Shown in pieces: positions 1 to 11,162 of a DNA stretch of 64,000 nt (positions are counted from its first letter, which is position 1; every line of letters begins with the position of its first letter). Origin of the DNA: Phyto melanocephala (lineage: Eukaryota > Arthropoda > Insecta > Diptera > Rhinophoridae); NCBI GenBank assembly GCA_941918925.1, contig OW799234.1:46654412-46718411 (forward strand), written 5' to 3'. Made by a program: the position numbers and the translations under genes. Below the pieces are notes generated by a model that worked only from the letters and a program-made list of their open reading frames with translations, was not told where the DNA came from and searched no databases.

Positions 1-1741
1 GGGGGCTCAAATTATGCCAGAATCTTTCTTATAGACAAGGTTTGTTTGGTATTGAAAATGAGCTAAATCGGAATATTAGGAAGAGAGTTATAGCTCGAAA
101 AGCAAGAGTAGGTCGAAAAAACCGTGTCCTTCGAACATCGAATAAAATGGAATTGTGTCCAAACGCCTTAACGTAGACTCATGAAACTTCGAATATATAT
201 TTCCTATGTAAAGACAATATTTTCCCCCGAAAATCTAAGCATTAGGAGAGGAGTTATCGATCAAAATGTACGAAAATTTATACCGCACAGTGTATTTTTC
301 GGTATATTTAAAAACAAAAACGTCATAAAACCAACAAAATTGGATGTACGACTCTGAAATTTTGCACACTTTGCTGTTTGGTGAGGCGAAAATCAATGTG
401 CCACGCCCACTTTTACGCCCACCTCCCATATAACGTTTTAACTAAAATTCATATAATTTCTCTATTATTAAAGATTTTGGAATAATAAAGGCCTATATTG
501 AAACACCTCAGTTGTACTCATTCGCAAAAATAACTTTGACACGCCTACTACAACGCCCACTTTTCACGTTATCTACCGTTAATAAAATTTAAAAGCTCAT
601 AAAACCGCTAAAATTAGAGGTATGATGATAAATTTTGCTACGTCTATCCCCCTAGGCAATTTCATTACTATGCCAAAAAATTAGGGTTCCACGCCCACTT
701 TTACGCCCACCTCCCATATAACGTTTTACCTAAAATTCATATAATTTCTCTATTAATAAAGATTTTGGAATAATTAAGGACTATATTGAAACACCTAAGT
801 TGTACTCATTAGCAAAAACAACTTTGACACGCCTACTATAACGCCCACTTTCACTTTTGAATTGTGTCCAGACGCATAAACGTAGTCATGAAACTTCGAA
901 TATATATTTATCGAGTCAAAAGAATATTTTTCCCTGAAAATCGCTTAAATCTATGAATTAGGAAAAGAGTTATAGATAAAAATGTACGAAAATTTATACC
1001 ACACAGTGTATATTTCAAATTTTAAAAGTAATAAAACTGACAAAACTATATTTACGATTCTGAAATTTTGCAAACATGGCTTTTTGGTCAAAGTCTTCGT
1101 TATAACGCACACTTTTTTCTTTAAATTTTTATAAAAATATATTAGTCATATATATTAGCATTTATTCATCTTACACTGCACCATTTATTGTAATGTAGCT
1201 AAATATAAGATAAAGATGATAAGATAGATGACTCTACTAGCAACTACTAGATGGCATGCTAACAACTATGCTTATGTTCTCCTTAAGTTATGCTCTATAA
1301 AAATGGGAATTTAGAAAAATTTTGACTTAAGTAAAAAAAAATTTTCTCTAAACATTAAAAACAATTTATTTTCATGTACTAATGGCTAACAAATTTTAAA
1401 ATTATACAAAACTTATTTCGCTTAAAAATGTTTTAAAAGCAAAATGTTATAGAAGTTTAAAAATCAAAATCTTACTAATAAATTTCCCGTTTTAGAAAAA
1501 TGCTGAGAATGTATATTTTAAATCACCCTGTGGCCCTTAAAATTTAAACTTAAATTCACTTTCTTCCTCTTAAATTCATGTAAATTCTCTATGAATAAAG
1601 ATTTTGGAATACTAAAGGACTATATTGAAATATCTAAGTTATGTTTATTAGCAGAAACTTTATTGACACGCGTATTTTAACGGCCACTTTCATTGAAAGA
1701 CTAAATTTACGAAAACATTTTACTAGCATACCGAAGTTATA

Positions 1742-2348
1742 ATGGGTGGTTTAATTTTAAGGGACTATGTTGATTTTGAATAAAATTATTATGAAATTAT
1801 TATCATTTATTTTTATAACTGTAATATTTGTATGCTTCAATTATGTATGGAACAAATATCGGCCAAATGGCCCCCCAACCTAGGCGGCACACTTCGATCC
1901 GATAGTTCATATTTTCAATGACACTGTTGATGCTCAATTGTTGGGCACGATGATGAGTCGAGGTTGCTTGCTCTTTTGCCACGTTATCGTGAAAAACAGC
2001 AATGTTTCCCATTCAACGAACTAAGATGGCATTCACAGATGTTTTCACATTTCATACAGACCTGCTTTGCAGACATTTAAATATTTTTTACAATTCTCAC
2101 GATTGTGGACGAATTCGAACGATTATGTTGACCAAAAGAATCACGAAGTGCACGAAATGCATTTTGATTTGAACGCCCATTTTTATAAAAATCTTTAATA
2201 TTTAAAAGCGTTGCTCGATTGCGTATCTTTCCACGGATCATATTGAGTAAGTTTAAGATTAGGAAATGTCAAATGAAATGCAGAAAACACATTTAAAGAC
2301 TAGGTGTAGTTCACCTTCAACATGGGCCCTTAAAATTTAACCACCCTC
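1742..2348 (-). mobile_element. Mariner-type miniature element nested in A1
   Basis: The ends are inverted copies of GGGTGGTTTAATTTTAAGGG (left) and CCCTTAAAATTTAACCACCC (right), flanked by TA on both sides, the Tc1/mariner target duplication. The interior holds minus-strand transposase remnants. Copy A4 lacks this insert at the equivalent place (near 14481), which shows the empty site. The same insert, in the same position, is in A2 (34902-35487), and partial copies are in A3 and near 59090. Confidence 0.75.
1815..2240 (-). pseudogene. Internally deleted mariner-like transposase relic
   Basis: Read on the minus strand, residues from the amino-terminal helix-turn-helix are recognisable near 2190-2100 (ALRDSFGQHNRSNSSTI). 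They are followed after a frame break by NIAVFHDNVAKEQATSTHHR and RAQQLSI (2006-1925), and by a carboxy-terminal piece reading RIEVCRLG (about 1900-1870). This order matches the DNA-binding domain and extreme C-terminus of the mariner-like transposases with FQQDGAT catalytic motifs common in Diptera. The whole catalytic core is missing, so it is a dead deletion derivative. The family assignment comes from recalled motif similarity, not a search. Confidence 0.6.
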
Positions 2349-2493
2349 TAGAAAGAAAGTGATACATATTTTATTATAAAGAGATTATTCTATAGCGATT
2401 AACAAAATAATAAATATTGTTCTTTAAATGGTTCTTTAAAATTGGTGGTGGGTATAAAAGATTCGGCACAGCCGAATATAGTGCTCTTACTTG

Positions 2494-3296
2494 TTTTTTT
2501 AAATCTAAAGGAAAAACTAATTATAAAAGAAACTGCGATGAAATTTTTAATTCTTTTAAAGATTTTCGATATATCCTTTTTGAAAAATTGCAAAGCAGAT
2601 TTATTTTAAATTGCCTTTTAACACGTTTTATCATATTTATTAAAGTTCTTTTTCAGATATTGCACTTTAAAAACGGTAAACTTAAATAAAGCACATTGTT
2701 ACAGTAAATGAGCGATTTATTTTCAATTGTTCTCTTTCTTTGACGTTTTGATATTGATTGTTAAAATATTTTTTATAAAAACTTTGATTATTTTCAACAA
2801 AGCAATAATAATATCTATACATACATATGTACCGTTGATATCAAAATCGAGATAAATTTTTAGTAACACTGATATACTTATTAAGAACGGTAATAGAGTA
2901 TTTAGTAGTGGTCCTATTTTCTATATGTAAGACATACTTCTGAATACCGCTGTATAACTTGTATAAAATATATTTTAGCTTGAGCCAAGCAATATCTACT
3001 TTATATCGAAATTGTTATAAAAATTCGATTTGAAGTTAATTGTGTTTTAAAAATTGTGATGACTTTTTAATAGGTCTGTTTTGACCGACAATAAAGTTCT
3101 TATTTGCTTTTAATTAAAATCGCGCAAATTTTATTACGTTAAATGAACCATACATTAACCCTATTGCTATTAATTAATAAATAAAGTATTTAAATAAACA
3201 TGATTCTCTTTGTATTATATGATTTTTATTACACACAAAGTTCAAATTATAATTAACTACATCCACGGGTTTTTTTTTCAGCGTACAACTAGTAGT
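2494..3296. other. No gene seen
   Basis: AT-rich sequence between A1 and the hAT-like candidate. I find no coding, RNA or repeat signal beyond short A/T runs. Confidence 0.5.
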
Positions 3297-4065
3297 CAGT
3301 GTTGCCATATATTATTGTTGAAAAAGCGTTATTTTTCTAAAAAAAAATATTTATATAATTTTGTATTTAAAATTTAAGTATTATTAACTTTGTCGCACTT
3401 AAGCAAAAATAGAACTTAAAATAGTAAATAAGTCTCAGTCATTTGCTGTCACAAGAAAGAATTATGAAAATGTTAGTTTTTAAATTGAACAATTTTAAGA
3501 GCCATTTTAACTATTATAATATGATAAGTGGAAAACAAATGAAATGCAAAAATCTTTAAGGCCCACTGTACCAGATATGACAGATATTATGCTTTGCCTA
3601 CAACTACAACTTCAGTTTAATATAAAAGTTGTTAACAAGCTAAAGGGAAGCCTTTTTGTTGCCCCTACGTTTAAAAAGAACTACATAATTTAATTAATTC
3701 CCCAAATCACAACCTATTGTTTTTTTTGTGGTGAGGTAGGAAAATTCCTTCGGATCATCAGATGCTGTCACATCCGGTGTGTGGTATCACCACTAAAAAC
3801 CTGCCTTCTTATGAGAATTGATAATTTAGTCATTAGTATTTTATTGTATATTTTTTTTTATAAATACATCATAGCTGGAAATGTACATCATAAATGAAAA
3901 TATTGAAGTGAATTTCTTACAAGCTACAACTTGTTTTGAACTGAGCAAATGTTTATCTAAAGTTACTAGTATTAAAGTTAAAGTTACGTCATAACAATGA
4001 GCTTAAAAGTTTTATATGTTTTAATACTTAAAAACTTAAATAAATCTTTACACTTGGCAACACTG
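3297..4065. mobile_element. Candidate non-autonomous hAT-like element
   Basis: Perfect 11-bp inverted termini CAGTGTTGCCA (3297-3307) and TGGCAACACTG (4055-4065) bound a 769-bp AT-rich segment with no coding capacity. The flanking octamers CTAGTAGT and TGTGTAGT agree at 5 of 8 positions, compatible with an eroded hAT target duplication. A CAG start is typical of hAT ends. Chance pairing of an 11-mer is possible, so this is moderate. Confidence 0.45.
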
Positions 4066-6532
4066 TGTGTAGTTGAGTAATAAGCCTAATTACTGGAATA
4101 ATTTGGGTACTTTTATGTGTTTGTGCGCGTGTGTGTATGTGTAAAAAAGAATGTGTGAGTGTACTTTTCACATTATAAATTAAGGTCTTTTGTTTTCTTC
4201 TTTAACTTCTTTTTTGTTAAGCTCCTTTTACTTTTGCTCTTGTGCTTTGTTGTTAAACTAATTTTGTTTGACATTAAGTAATACAAGGTGACAACTGACG
4301 ACATTCAAGTCAATGTTTTGGAGTTTTTTTTTTGTTTTTTGCATTTTTCTAAGGGGTTTCCCCCTTTGTATTGCTAAAGTTCTGCTAAATTAAATATTGT
4401 AGACTTGAGTTATGTCAATTATATGTGTATGTGTATAAAAAATATGTTCATTGAATTGGATATTGTTGTTGTGTTGTTGCCAAACGTGTTACCACGTTCA
4501 AATAGAGTCTAAAGGCAAATATTTAAGAGTTATGTGGCAAACGCTTAAAATTTCCAACCATAATCACTGAGTAATTTAAACCACCAACTCTGTACAAGAA
4601 TTTTGTTATTACGTTTAAACCTAAATACATTCATATGTATGTACTATATTGGCTGCAAATATTGGTTGTACCTCGAACGATGTGACAGTGGTGGCGGTGG
4701 TGACTGTAGCATGTGCATTGTGCGGGCTTAATTATGGCTTGTTGTATGTTAATGAACATCAGAGTATTTTTTATTTTTTTTTTGCATTTGAAATAATTTA
4801 TTTTTACTCATATTTTATAAAGTTGATATTGGGTATTGTTGTAAGGTAAACAAAAAACGTATTAAATTATTTTTTATGATTTCATTAAGGTGGTAAGTAT
4901 TAGGGAGTTGTAAATTTGTTGGTATATTATAATTGACGATGCTGTTAAGAGAAAAAAAAAACACGTACATATGTATATATGTCAAAAACAATATAAATTA
5001 AATGAATAGTTAAAGGATTATTGGCCTTTTAATAATTTTAATAGCTTGTGTGTGAACTTTAATCCTAAAGGCTTCAATTGTACAACGGTAAATGCGGCGT
5101 GATGTTTAAATTTTTTTTAGTTTAATTTATAGAAATACCAAAAGAAAGTTTCTAATAATGACAACTTTAAAATTATATATATAGAAAATCTTGCCAAATT
5201 TAGTTTTCTGATTTTTATGGTAGAAAATAATATTTTCAACACGATGGCATTCTCGTCTCGACAACTTTGTATAATACAAAATTAAGCCGTTTCGAAAAAT
5301 CTCATTTGCATGTATAACAGAATTTGTTTTTGAGATAAAAAAAAAGAAAATCTGACAAGTTATAGGCCAATCGAAGCATTTTTGGTCTGGCGTCAGGCTT
5401 TCAAAATCTGTTACTTCGGTAAAACTTTTTTTGCCTACAGTCTTATACAGCAATGACTGTGGCGTCCAAAGCATAAATTCCACGTTAGCTATTGAACCAC
5501 AGCTGATTGCTTAAACAAATCACATTGAAAATTTTAAAAAGTATTTGTGCGTTGGAGATACACAAATGGAATGTGATTCTGTCCAATCGCTGATTGAAAA
5601 AAATTACTTTTTGATTCATCAGATTTTTTTCAGTTAATAGAAAAAGCCAGAGTTCATCCGTCCCCTTACAAGGTTTTGGAATACCATTTTTTTTTTTGAT
5701 ATAAAAACAACTTAATTTGATCAATCCATAAGGCCTGGAATTAAAAACAGGGGACCCTCAAGTGATTGATACAAATTATTTGCGTTATATGAACATGTCA
5801 TGTGCTACAAAAGGAATTTTGAAAATTAAATTTGTTGTTTTGTCTTTTAAAAAATATGCCGATCTTAATATAATTTTGCCTCCACTTTACAAAAGCTCCA
5901 TTGGAAATAAAAGCAAAAATGGGTTAAAGCATATAAAATCAACTTGAAAAATTGCTGTTTTGGCATCACTGTTTTCAAATTTGTTGTAGGTATAATGTTT
6001 ATCAGAAAGCTAAGAAAAAATTGAATTTTGGGTTAATGACTCATCTGCATTTGCAAATATGAGATCTAAAAATTCGGGAAGTATCATAAAAAAGGTACAA
6101 AAAATGCATTCACTTTATTGACATTTTCCAGAAAAGTGTTTTAGGTTGGTAGTTTAGCAGCGTTGTATTTCAAAAGTTATTAGACCGCCTTTGATGTGAT
6201 ATACAAAAAGATATTTTTCCTGAAAATGTCAAAGACTAAATATCTGAAAGCGGCTTTTATAAAAATTAAATGTGTGTGCTTCTGTACAATTGTGACAAAT
6301 TGCAAGGTGTAAGGATTTTTTGATACAGAAATATAAATAAAATTCCAAGTACAGATATTTTCCACAACTACAAAAAATAATGTGGGATAAATTCATTTTG
6401 TCATTGCGTGTTTAAAAACTAAAAATATTCATTTCATACTCCATTTCGCCAGCTTTCATTACATTTATGAGGATATTTTTTTTTTCTAATATAATAATAA
6501 ATGTTAATTAACACATAGAAATTTGTGACTTA
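4066..6532. other. No recognised gene; two anonymous minus-strand open stretches
   Basis: Contains GT-rich microsatellite-like sequence near 4120-4170. Two adjoining minus-strand open stretches (5127-5483, 118 residues; 5485-5724, 79 residues) show no domain I recognise. Their proximity could mean a decayed transposase, but I cannot name one. Confidence 0.35.
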
Positions 6533-6612
6533 TAGTTTTACAAAAACTTCGTAAGCGAGAAGAATTGAACATTGCAAAAACACGTAGGCGACATATTTGG
6601 GTACAGTTACTT
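6533..6612 (+). other. Exon-like open segment of unknown origin
   Basis: An open frame reads KLRKREELNIAKTRRRHIWV and ends in a perfect splice-donor-like GTAAGT at 6613, with a TATAG acceptor-like site just upstream. The basic/aromatic composition differs from the surrounding A/T-rich translations. It could be a transposase exon remnant or a chance match. There is no neighbouring exon to support a gene. Confidence 0.2.
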
Positions 6613-9329
6613 GTAAGTAGGAATTTTTTAATGTTTCTACACCCCTCAGAGAGTCGTTATGTTATATTTTGCATAATATATTTAAAAAGTGTTTAAGACG
6701 CTTGCGTGATCTAAGAAGAAAGCCGACGATATATATTCAGTAAAATTAGGAAGGTATAGAAAGAGAAAATGTCCCACTGAGTAATTAAGTTGTTCTAAGA
6801 GTTGAACGGCATGTCGCATTGCCTCCGTTATTCTGTTTATGTTTAAATAGTTCGGTTGTTTTTTTCGATATCGAGATAGAAAATGCTACTGGACCAGCTT
6901 GATTTTAAAATAAATATGGTATAATAATGATGTAATTTTACAAAATATACTGACAATTGCATGTGGGTTCTTAAAAGTTCTTTAAATGCGATAACTTTAA
7001 TGTGTAACCTAAAGTTGAAAATTTGACTTACTTTATCAATATGTACTTTGTTTTCAATTTGTTATCACCCACTGTATTTTGTATTTGGACTCATTCAAAT
7101 AGCACTTTAACTTAATTCTAAACGTATGTCTTACTTATTAATACAAAAATTTATATTATAAAAATACCTTGGCAGTAAATTTACCACAACACGCAATAAA
7201 ATGGTAAAAAGAAATATTTTACAGTCACAAAATGAAAAACAACTTTCTGTAAAAAAATAAAATAAAAAAAAGACAGTTTAAAAAAAAGTATTTAATGAAG
7301 CCCAAAGTGCTTTGCATGCATTTGCCAATTTAGCATGCCATCAAACATCCTTTCAATTGAAACACACTACTGTTTAAATACATTCCTTTAAGCATAAAAT
7401 TGCACCCTTTACTTATACTACTCGTATAACATTTAGTATTCGTACTTGTTGTGAGTTCTCTAAGATACATTTGCGCTTCGCAAATAGACTTTATTTTTTA
7501 TTTGTAAAACGAATTAACAAGAGCATCATTAACATTTTGAAAAATGTTTAAATTAACTGCAACACACACTTTGAAATTTAACAAAAATTTTAACGACTTC
7601 ATTTATTGTTTGGCATACAATTCATTCTCGCTTAGTGCGGTTTTAAGTAAAAAACTAATGAAAATTGTATTTGTTTTTAAAAATGTTTGACATCATTACC
7701 AAACAGCGAAATAAAATATTAAAATAAAACTCTTTAACAGATTTCATTTGAGGTTTAAAACATTTTTATTATGCGTTGACAAAAAAGTTGACAGTTTTGG
7801 CATGTGTTTTAATAGCGTACAAGAAACCATGCAGTTTTAAATTAGTGTGTTTTAGTAGTATTTGGCTAAAGGCCTGACTTAAACTGCTAAGTGCTGAGAT
7901 CAGTTGTTGTTGCGTTCAATTTAAATTCCCATCTTCTAAAGCCACAAAAAATCAACTGTCTTTCTCCAAGATTAAGGCTATTTGCTGATATAAATAATAA
8001 ATCAATTTACAACACCAGTTGCAATGTACTATTAATATTATTTTTGTATGTGTTTACAGTGTCCATACAGATAATACTGGACTATGTGGTCCATTATACC
8101 TGAAATGGACTACTTACAATATGGTCCTGTGCAATGCAGTTATGAACCATATCATTTTCAAACAAGGTAGTGTTCGTGTTTTTACGATTACATATAGTGT
8201 TGCCAATAAGTGTATAATAGTCGTGTAGATGCTCCACCGAATAGTGACAAAGAGTAGTTTTGAGACTATTCCGATGGGTTGGTTATATAGTCCAGCCCTA
8301 GGAAATCGTAATTTTAAATTTTCCATTACGGAGCATACTAAACATGGGTGTATGGACTAGTCGCGCTATCTGTAGAGATTGTATGCTTGTTGTTGGTAAT
8401 TCCCATAAAACATTTTATATTAAAATTCTGTTTGAAATGTTGTATTGGATATATATACAGGGATGGAAAATAATTTTTTTTGCAAAATTAAAAAATTATT
8501 TTTATGAATATTGTTTTTTGATGCACATGTTTTGTTGTTTTTTTTTTTTTATTTTGCTATAAATTTGTACTAACAAATGTTTTGAAATACTTTTTGTAAC
8601 TCTGCAGAAGAAAGGTTTAATCTTTTTTCTCATTCCTTATTATTAATTTATCGTTTAATATTGATAGACCAAAACTCTTTTTGTTTTGAATTGAGCAAAT
8701 ATCTAAAAAACTTCAGTGTGAAGACACGCTCCAGCACTGTTGGGTCCTAAAAAGTTTTATGGTTTGTTTTTCCCATACATGTCTACTAAATATAATAAAT
8801 ACTCTAACTTTATCTACTTGCTTAAACGTCTCTGGTATGACTGGCTGGTTTGTTTGTGGTTTGGTGCCAAAGTGCTATAAATCAATGCTGTAAATGGCAT
8901 AAATGAGTTCTAGTGTAAATCATTTAATGTTTCGCTTCGCTTTTTGTGCCCCTCATTGAAAGACAAACAACAAAACTAAGGAAAATAATAAAAAAAAACT
9001 CCACTCGTTTATGACATGTGTATTGTTGTTTGTAATGAGAGACTGTTAATGATCATATTGCTGACATTTTTTGTTTGTAACATTTATGATTTTTAAAAAA
9101 AATTTTTTTTATAGTTATGGTGTTAAATTTACTTCCGTTTTATTTTTGTTGGTTTTTTTTTGTTATTTAGCTTTATTTGAAATTTGTTTACAACTGTCGG
9201 TGAAAAGATTTCCTGAATAGGTGGCCACTCAAAACTTCATTATCAAAAAACGCTTCTTGAATCGCTAACCTAATGCTAAACTTTTTCCAAAAGCACTTGT
9301 AAAAGTTTTGATTTTTATATTCGATGCAC
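6613..9329. other. No gene seen
   Basis: AT-rich sequence. Around 8074-8296 a 9-bp inverted pair CTGGACTAT/ATAGTCCAG flanks 200 bp of less AT-rich sequence, which might be a small repeat. Nothing else is supportable. Confidence 0.4.
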
Positions 9330-9540
9330 CACTTTGTAATTTTCTATTTCTAAATTCTGTGTGGAACAAAGAGCCCTAGTTGGAGCAACCATTGAGTTCA
9401 CGTGTTCAGTCCACCTCAAATTGCTACTGAAAATTACTACAAGATTTTTCGATTTGTTCTGGCAAATCATTTGCAGAGTGGTCCTAATAAGATCCCTGAG
9501 GAACTCTTCTCATAAGTGATATGACATCTGAACATACGTT
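9330..9540 (-). pseudogene. LINE reverse-transcriptase fragment
   Basis: On the minus strand the segment reads MRRVPQGS, then NDLPEQIEKSC, then (in another frame) NLVVIFSSNLRWTEHVNS followed by MVAPTRALCST. The first two resemble the GVPQGS...NDLP reverse-transcriptase block. The last resembles the thumb-side LGV-F-S-L-W--HVN motif of APE-type LINEs. The YADD active-site block that should lie between is deleted. The 22.6-28.3 kb LINE has the corresponding NDLPQQLSYC and LTWSNHVNN, so this is a related but different and much older copy. Confidence 0.55.
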
Positions 9541-10295
9541 ATTCACATGCTTGGAAGACATTAAAAATCATGATTCACTAGTTTTGAAAAATTTGTTTTG
9601 AAAATATGTACATACAAATATATTTTAATTCTATAAAACTATGAATTTTTTCATTTTATCTTGCTAATGATATATTATGTGGCAGCTTAGTTCAAATTTA
9701 TTGGCACAAAAATTAAACGTAGAATAATTCAAGCTACAAGTTTTCTGAACAAAAGCGTGTTTCATTTTCAGGATAACAATATTAAAAATATGTTTATATA
9801 AAATGGTTGAATATAAGTTTTATAAAAAATAAATTTCCCAGCTGTTGGCAGGTTAGTTATTACAAATTGCAACTTTTATGTCAATAAATAATGAAAGCAA
9901 TGTGAAGCATACAGTTAGCATTCGATTCAGAATAATATTTTTTCTATCCCATTGCAAACTTTTATGTACAAGAGATTTAACAATACCACCCTTATTGGCA
10001 TAGCTTTGTGCCTTCTAATCATTACAATCCATCCTTAGTTTACAATGTCTGCAGTGTTGGACCCATATTGTCTAAATGAAAGTAGAAATTTTTGGTTTTA
10101 GATAAAAGATACTTCTAATAGATATTCCACTGAGTTCATTCTTTAAACAAGGTAGAGTTTAAGCACATAATTTTTAATGGTTTCATCTTTGTACTCCATT
10201 CAATCCTCTAATTCATTCATTTTAATGACGACATTAAATAATTATTTTGCACCTCTTTATTTTAAGAGAGAGAGAGAGAGTGAAAACACTCTGCA
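9541..10295. other. No gene seen
   Basis: AT-rich filler ending in an AG dinucleotide run (about 10266-10280) just upstream of the Helitron. Confidence 0.5.
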
Positions 10296-11161
10296 TCTAT
10301 ATATATAAAAGTGAAACTCTGTGTGTGTGTGTGTGTTAGCTATAGACTCCGAAACTGTAAAACCGATCGGACTCAAACTTTGGCAAGTTGTTGTACACAT
10401 ACCAGGGAGTGTTTATGGCTGGAAAAAAGTGGGCGGGACCACGCCCATCAAAATTAGTTATCAGTTTTAGCTACTTGCACTGGACCAATTTTTCTGAAAC
10501 TTTGCACACATATCGAGCTTTCATGACTAAATAATTTTGTGATAAGAAAGGTGGGCGGGGCCACGCCCCTAAAAAAGTTTTAATATTGAGGTACTTGCAC
10601 TGGAAAGATTTTTCTGAAACTTTGCACACGTACTAAGCTGTCATAACCATATAATTTCGTGATTAGAAAAGTGGGCAGGGCCACGCCCATAAAAAAAAGG
10701 TTATGATTTTGAGGTACTTGCAACAGACCGATTTTTCTGAAACTTTGCACACATTTCGAGCTGTCATGACTAAATAATTTCGTGATTAGAAAAGTGGGCA
10801 GTGCCACGCCCATAAAAAATAGGTATCATTTTGAGGTACTTGCACCGGACCGATTATTCTGAAACTTTGCACACATATTGAGCTATTATGACTTTACAAT
10901 TTCGTGATTAGAAAAGTGGGCAGGGCCACGCCGATAAAAACAATTATAATTTTGAGGTACTTGCACTGGTCCGGTTCTTCTGAAACTTTGCACACATATT
11001 GAGCTGTTATGACTTTACAATTTCGTGATTAGAAAAGTGGGCAATGCCACGCCCATAAAAAAAATTATAATATTTAGGTTTTTGCACTTGACATTCAATT
11101 AAAATTCAGAATGCATTTCAATTCATTAAGGGGCGTAGCAACGCGCGCCGGGTTTGGCTAG
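10296..11161 (+). mobile_element. Non-autonomous Helitron
   Basis: It starts with TCTATATATATAAAAGTGAA right after an A and ends with a GC-rich hairpin-bearing terminus finishing in CTAG before a T. This is the canonical Helitron pattern of 5'-TC, 3'-hairpin plus CTRR, and insertion between A and T. At 866 bp it has no Rep or helicase coding and is non-autonomous. The interior is a GT microsatellite (10321-10336) and a tandem array. The small open frame across the array is just repeat translated. Confidence 0.85.
10450..11095 (+). repeat. Tandem array of about five ~121-bp units inside the Helitron
   Basis: The landmark CTGAAACTTTGCACAC recurs with GAAAC at about 10496, 10616, 10739, 10861 and 10982 (spacings 120-123). 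Each unit also carries GTGGGC-GGGCCACGCCC, itself a small inverted repeat. Units differ by scattered substitutions, so the array is not recent. Minisatellites are common inside Helitrons. Confidence 0.85.
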
Positions 11162-11162
11162 T
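11131..11162 (+). repeat. Helitron 3' terminus: hairpin and CTAG
   Basis: GCGT-AGCA-ACGC can form a short perfect stem, flanked by further complementary GGC/GCC, and is followed by TTTGGCTAG and then T. The position and order match the Helitron transposition terminator. Confidence 0.75.

Larger units (their letters stand above)
1..2493 (+). repeat. Family A helentron-like element, copy A1 (5' end outside the window)
   Basis: The copy begins mid-element. Position 1 corresponds to about 63906 of copy A5, whose own head is at 63713. It carries two copies of a roughly 290-bp internal repeat with the motif CCACGCCCACTTTTACGCCC (near 400 and 690). It ends with GGGTATAAAAG, a perfect hairpin ATTCGGC-ACA-GCCGAAT at 2461-2477, and a tail ending CTTG at 2493 followed by T-rich DNA. 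The same terminal arrangement recurs in families B and C. No protein is encoded by the A body; a mariner-type insertion sits at 1742-2348. The helentron/HINE assignment rests on end architecture only. Confidence 0.7.

Noticed and set aside
8074..8296. Possible element with CTGGACTAT/ATAGTCCAG ends
   Set aside because: The inverted match is only 9 bp, with no target duplication and no second copy seen.
10580..10813. Open frame translating two near-identical halves (MGVALPTFLITKL...)
   Set aside because: It is the 121-bp Helitron tandem repeat read in one frame; the protein repeat merely mirrors the DNA repeat.
10450..11095. Regular direct repeats that might suggest a CRISPR array
   Set aside because: The units are contiguous ~121-bp minisatellite copies without repeat/spacer structure, in a eukaryotic Helitron.
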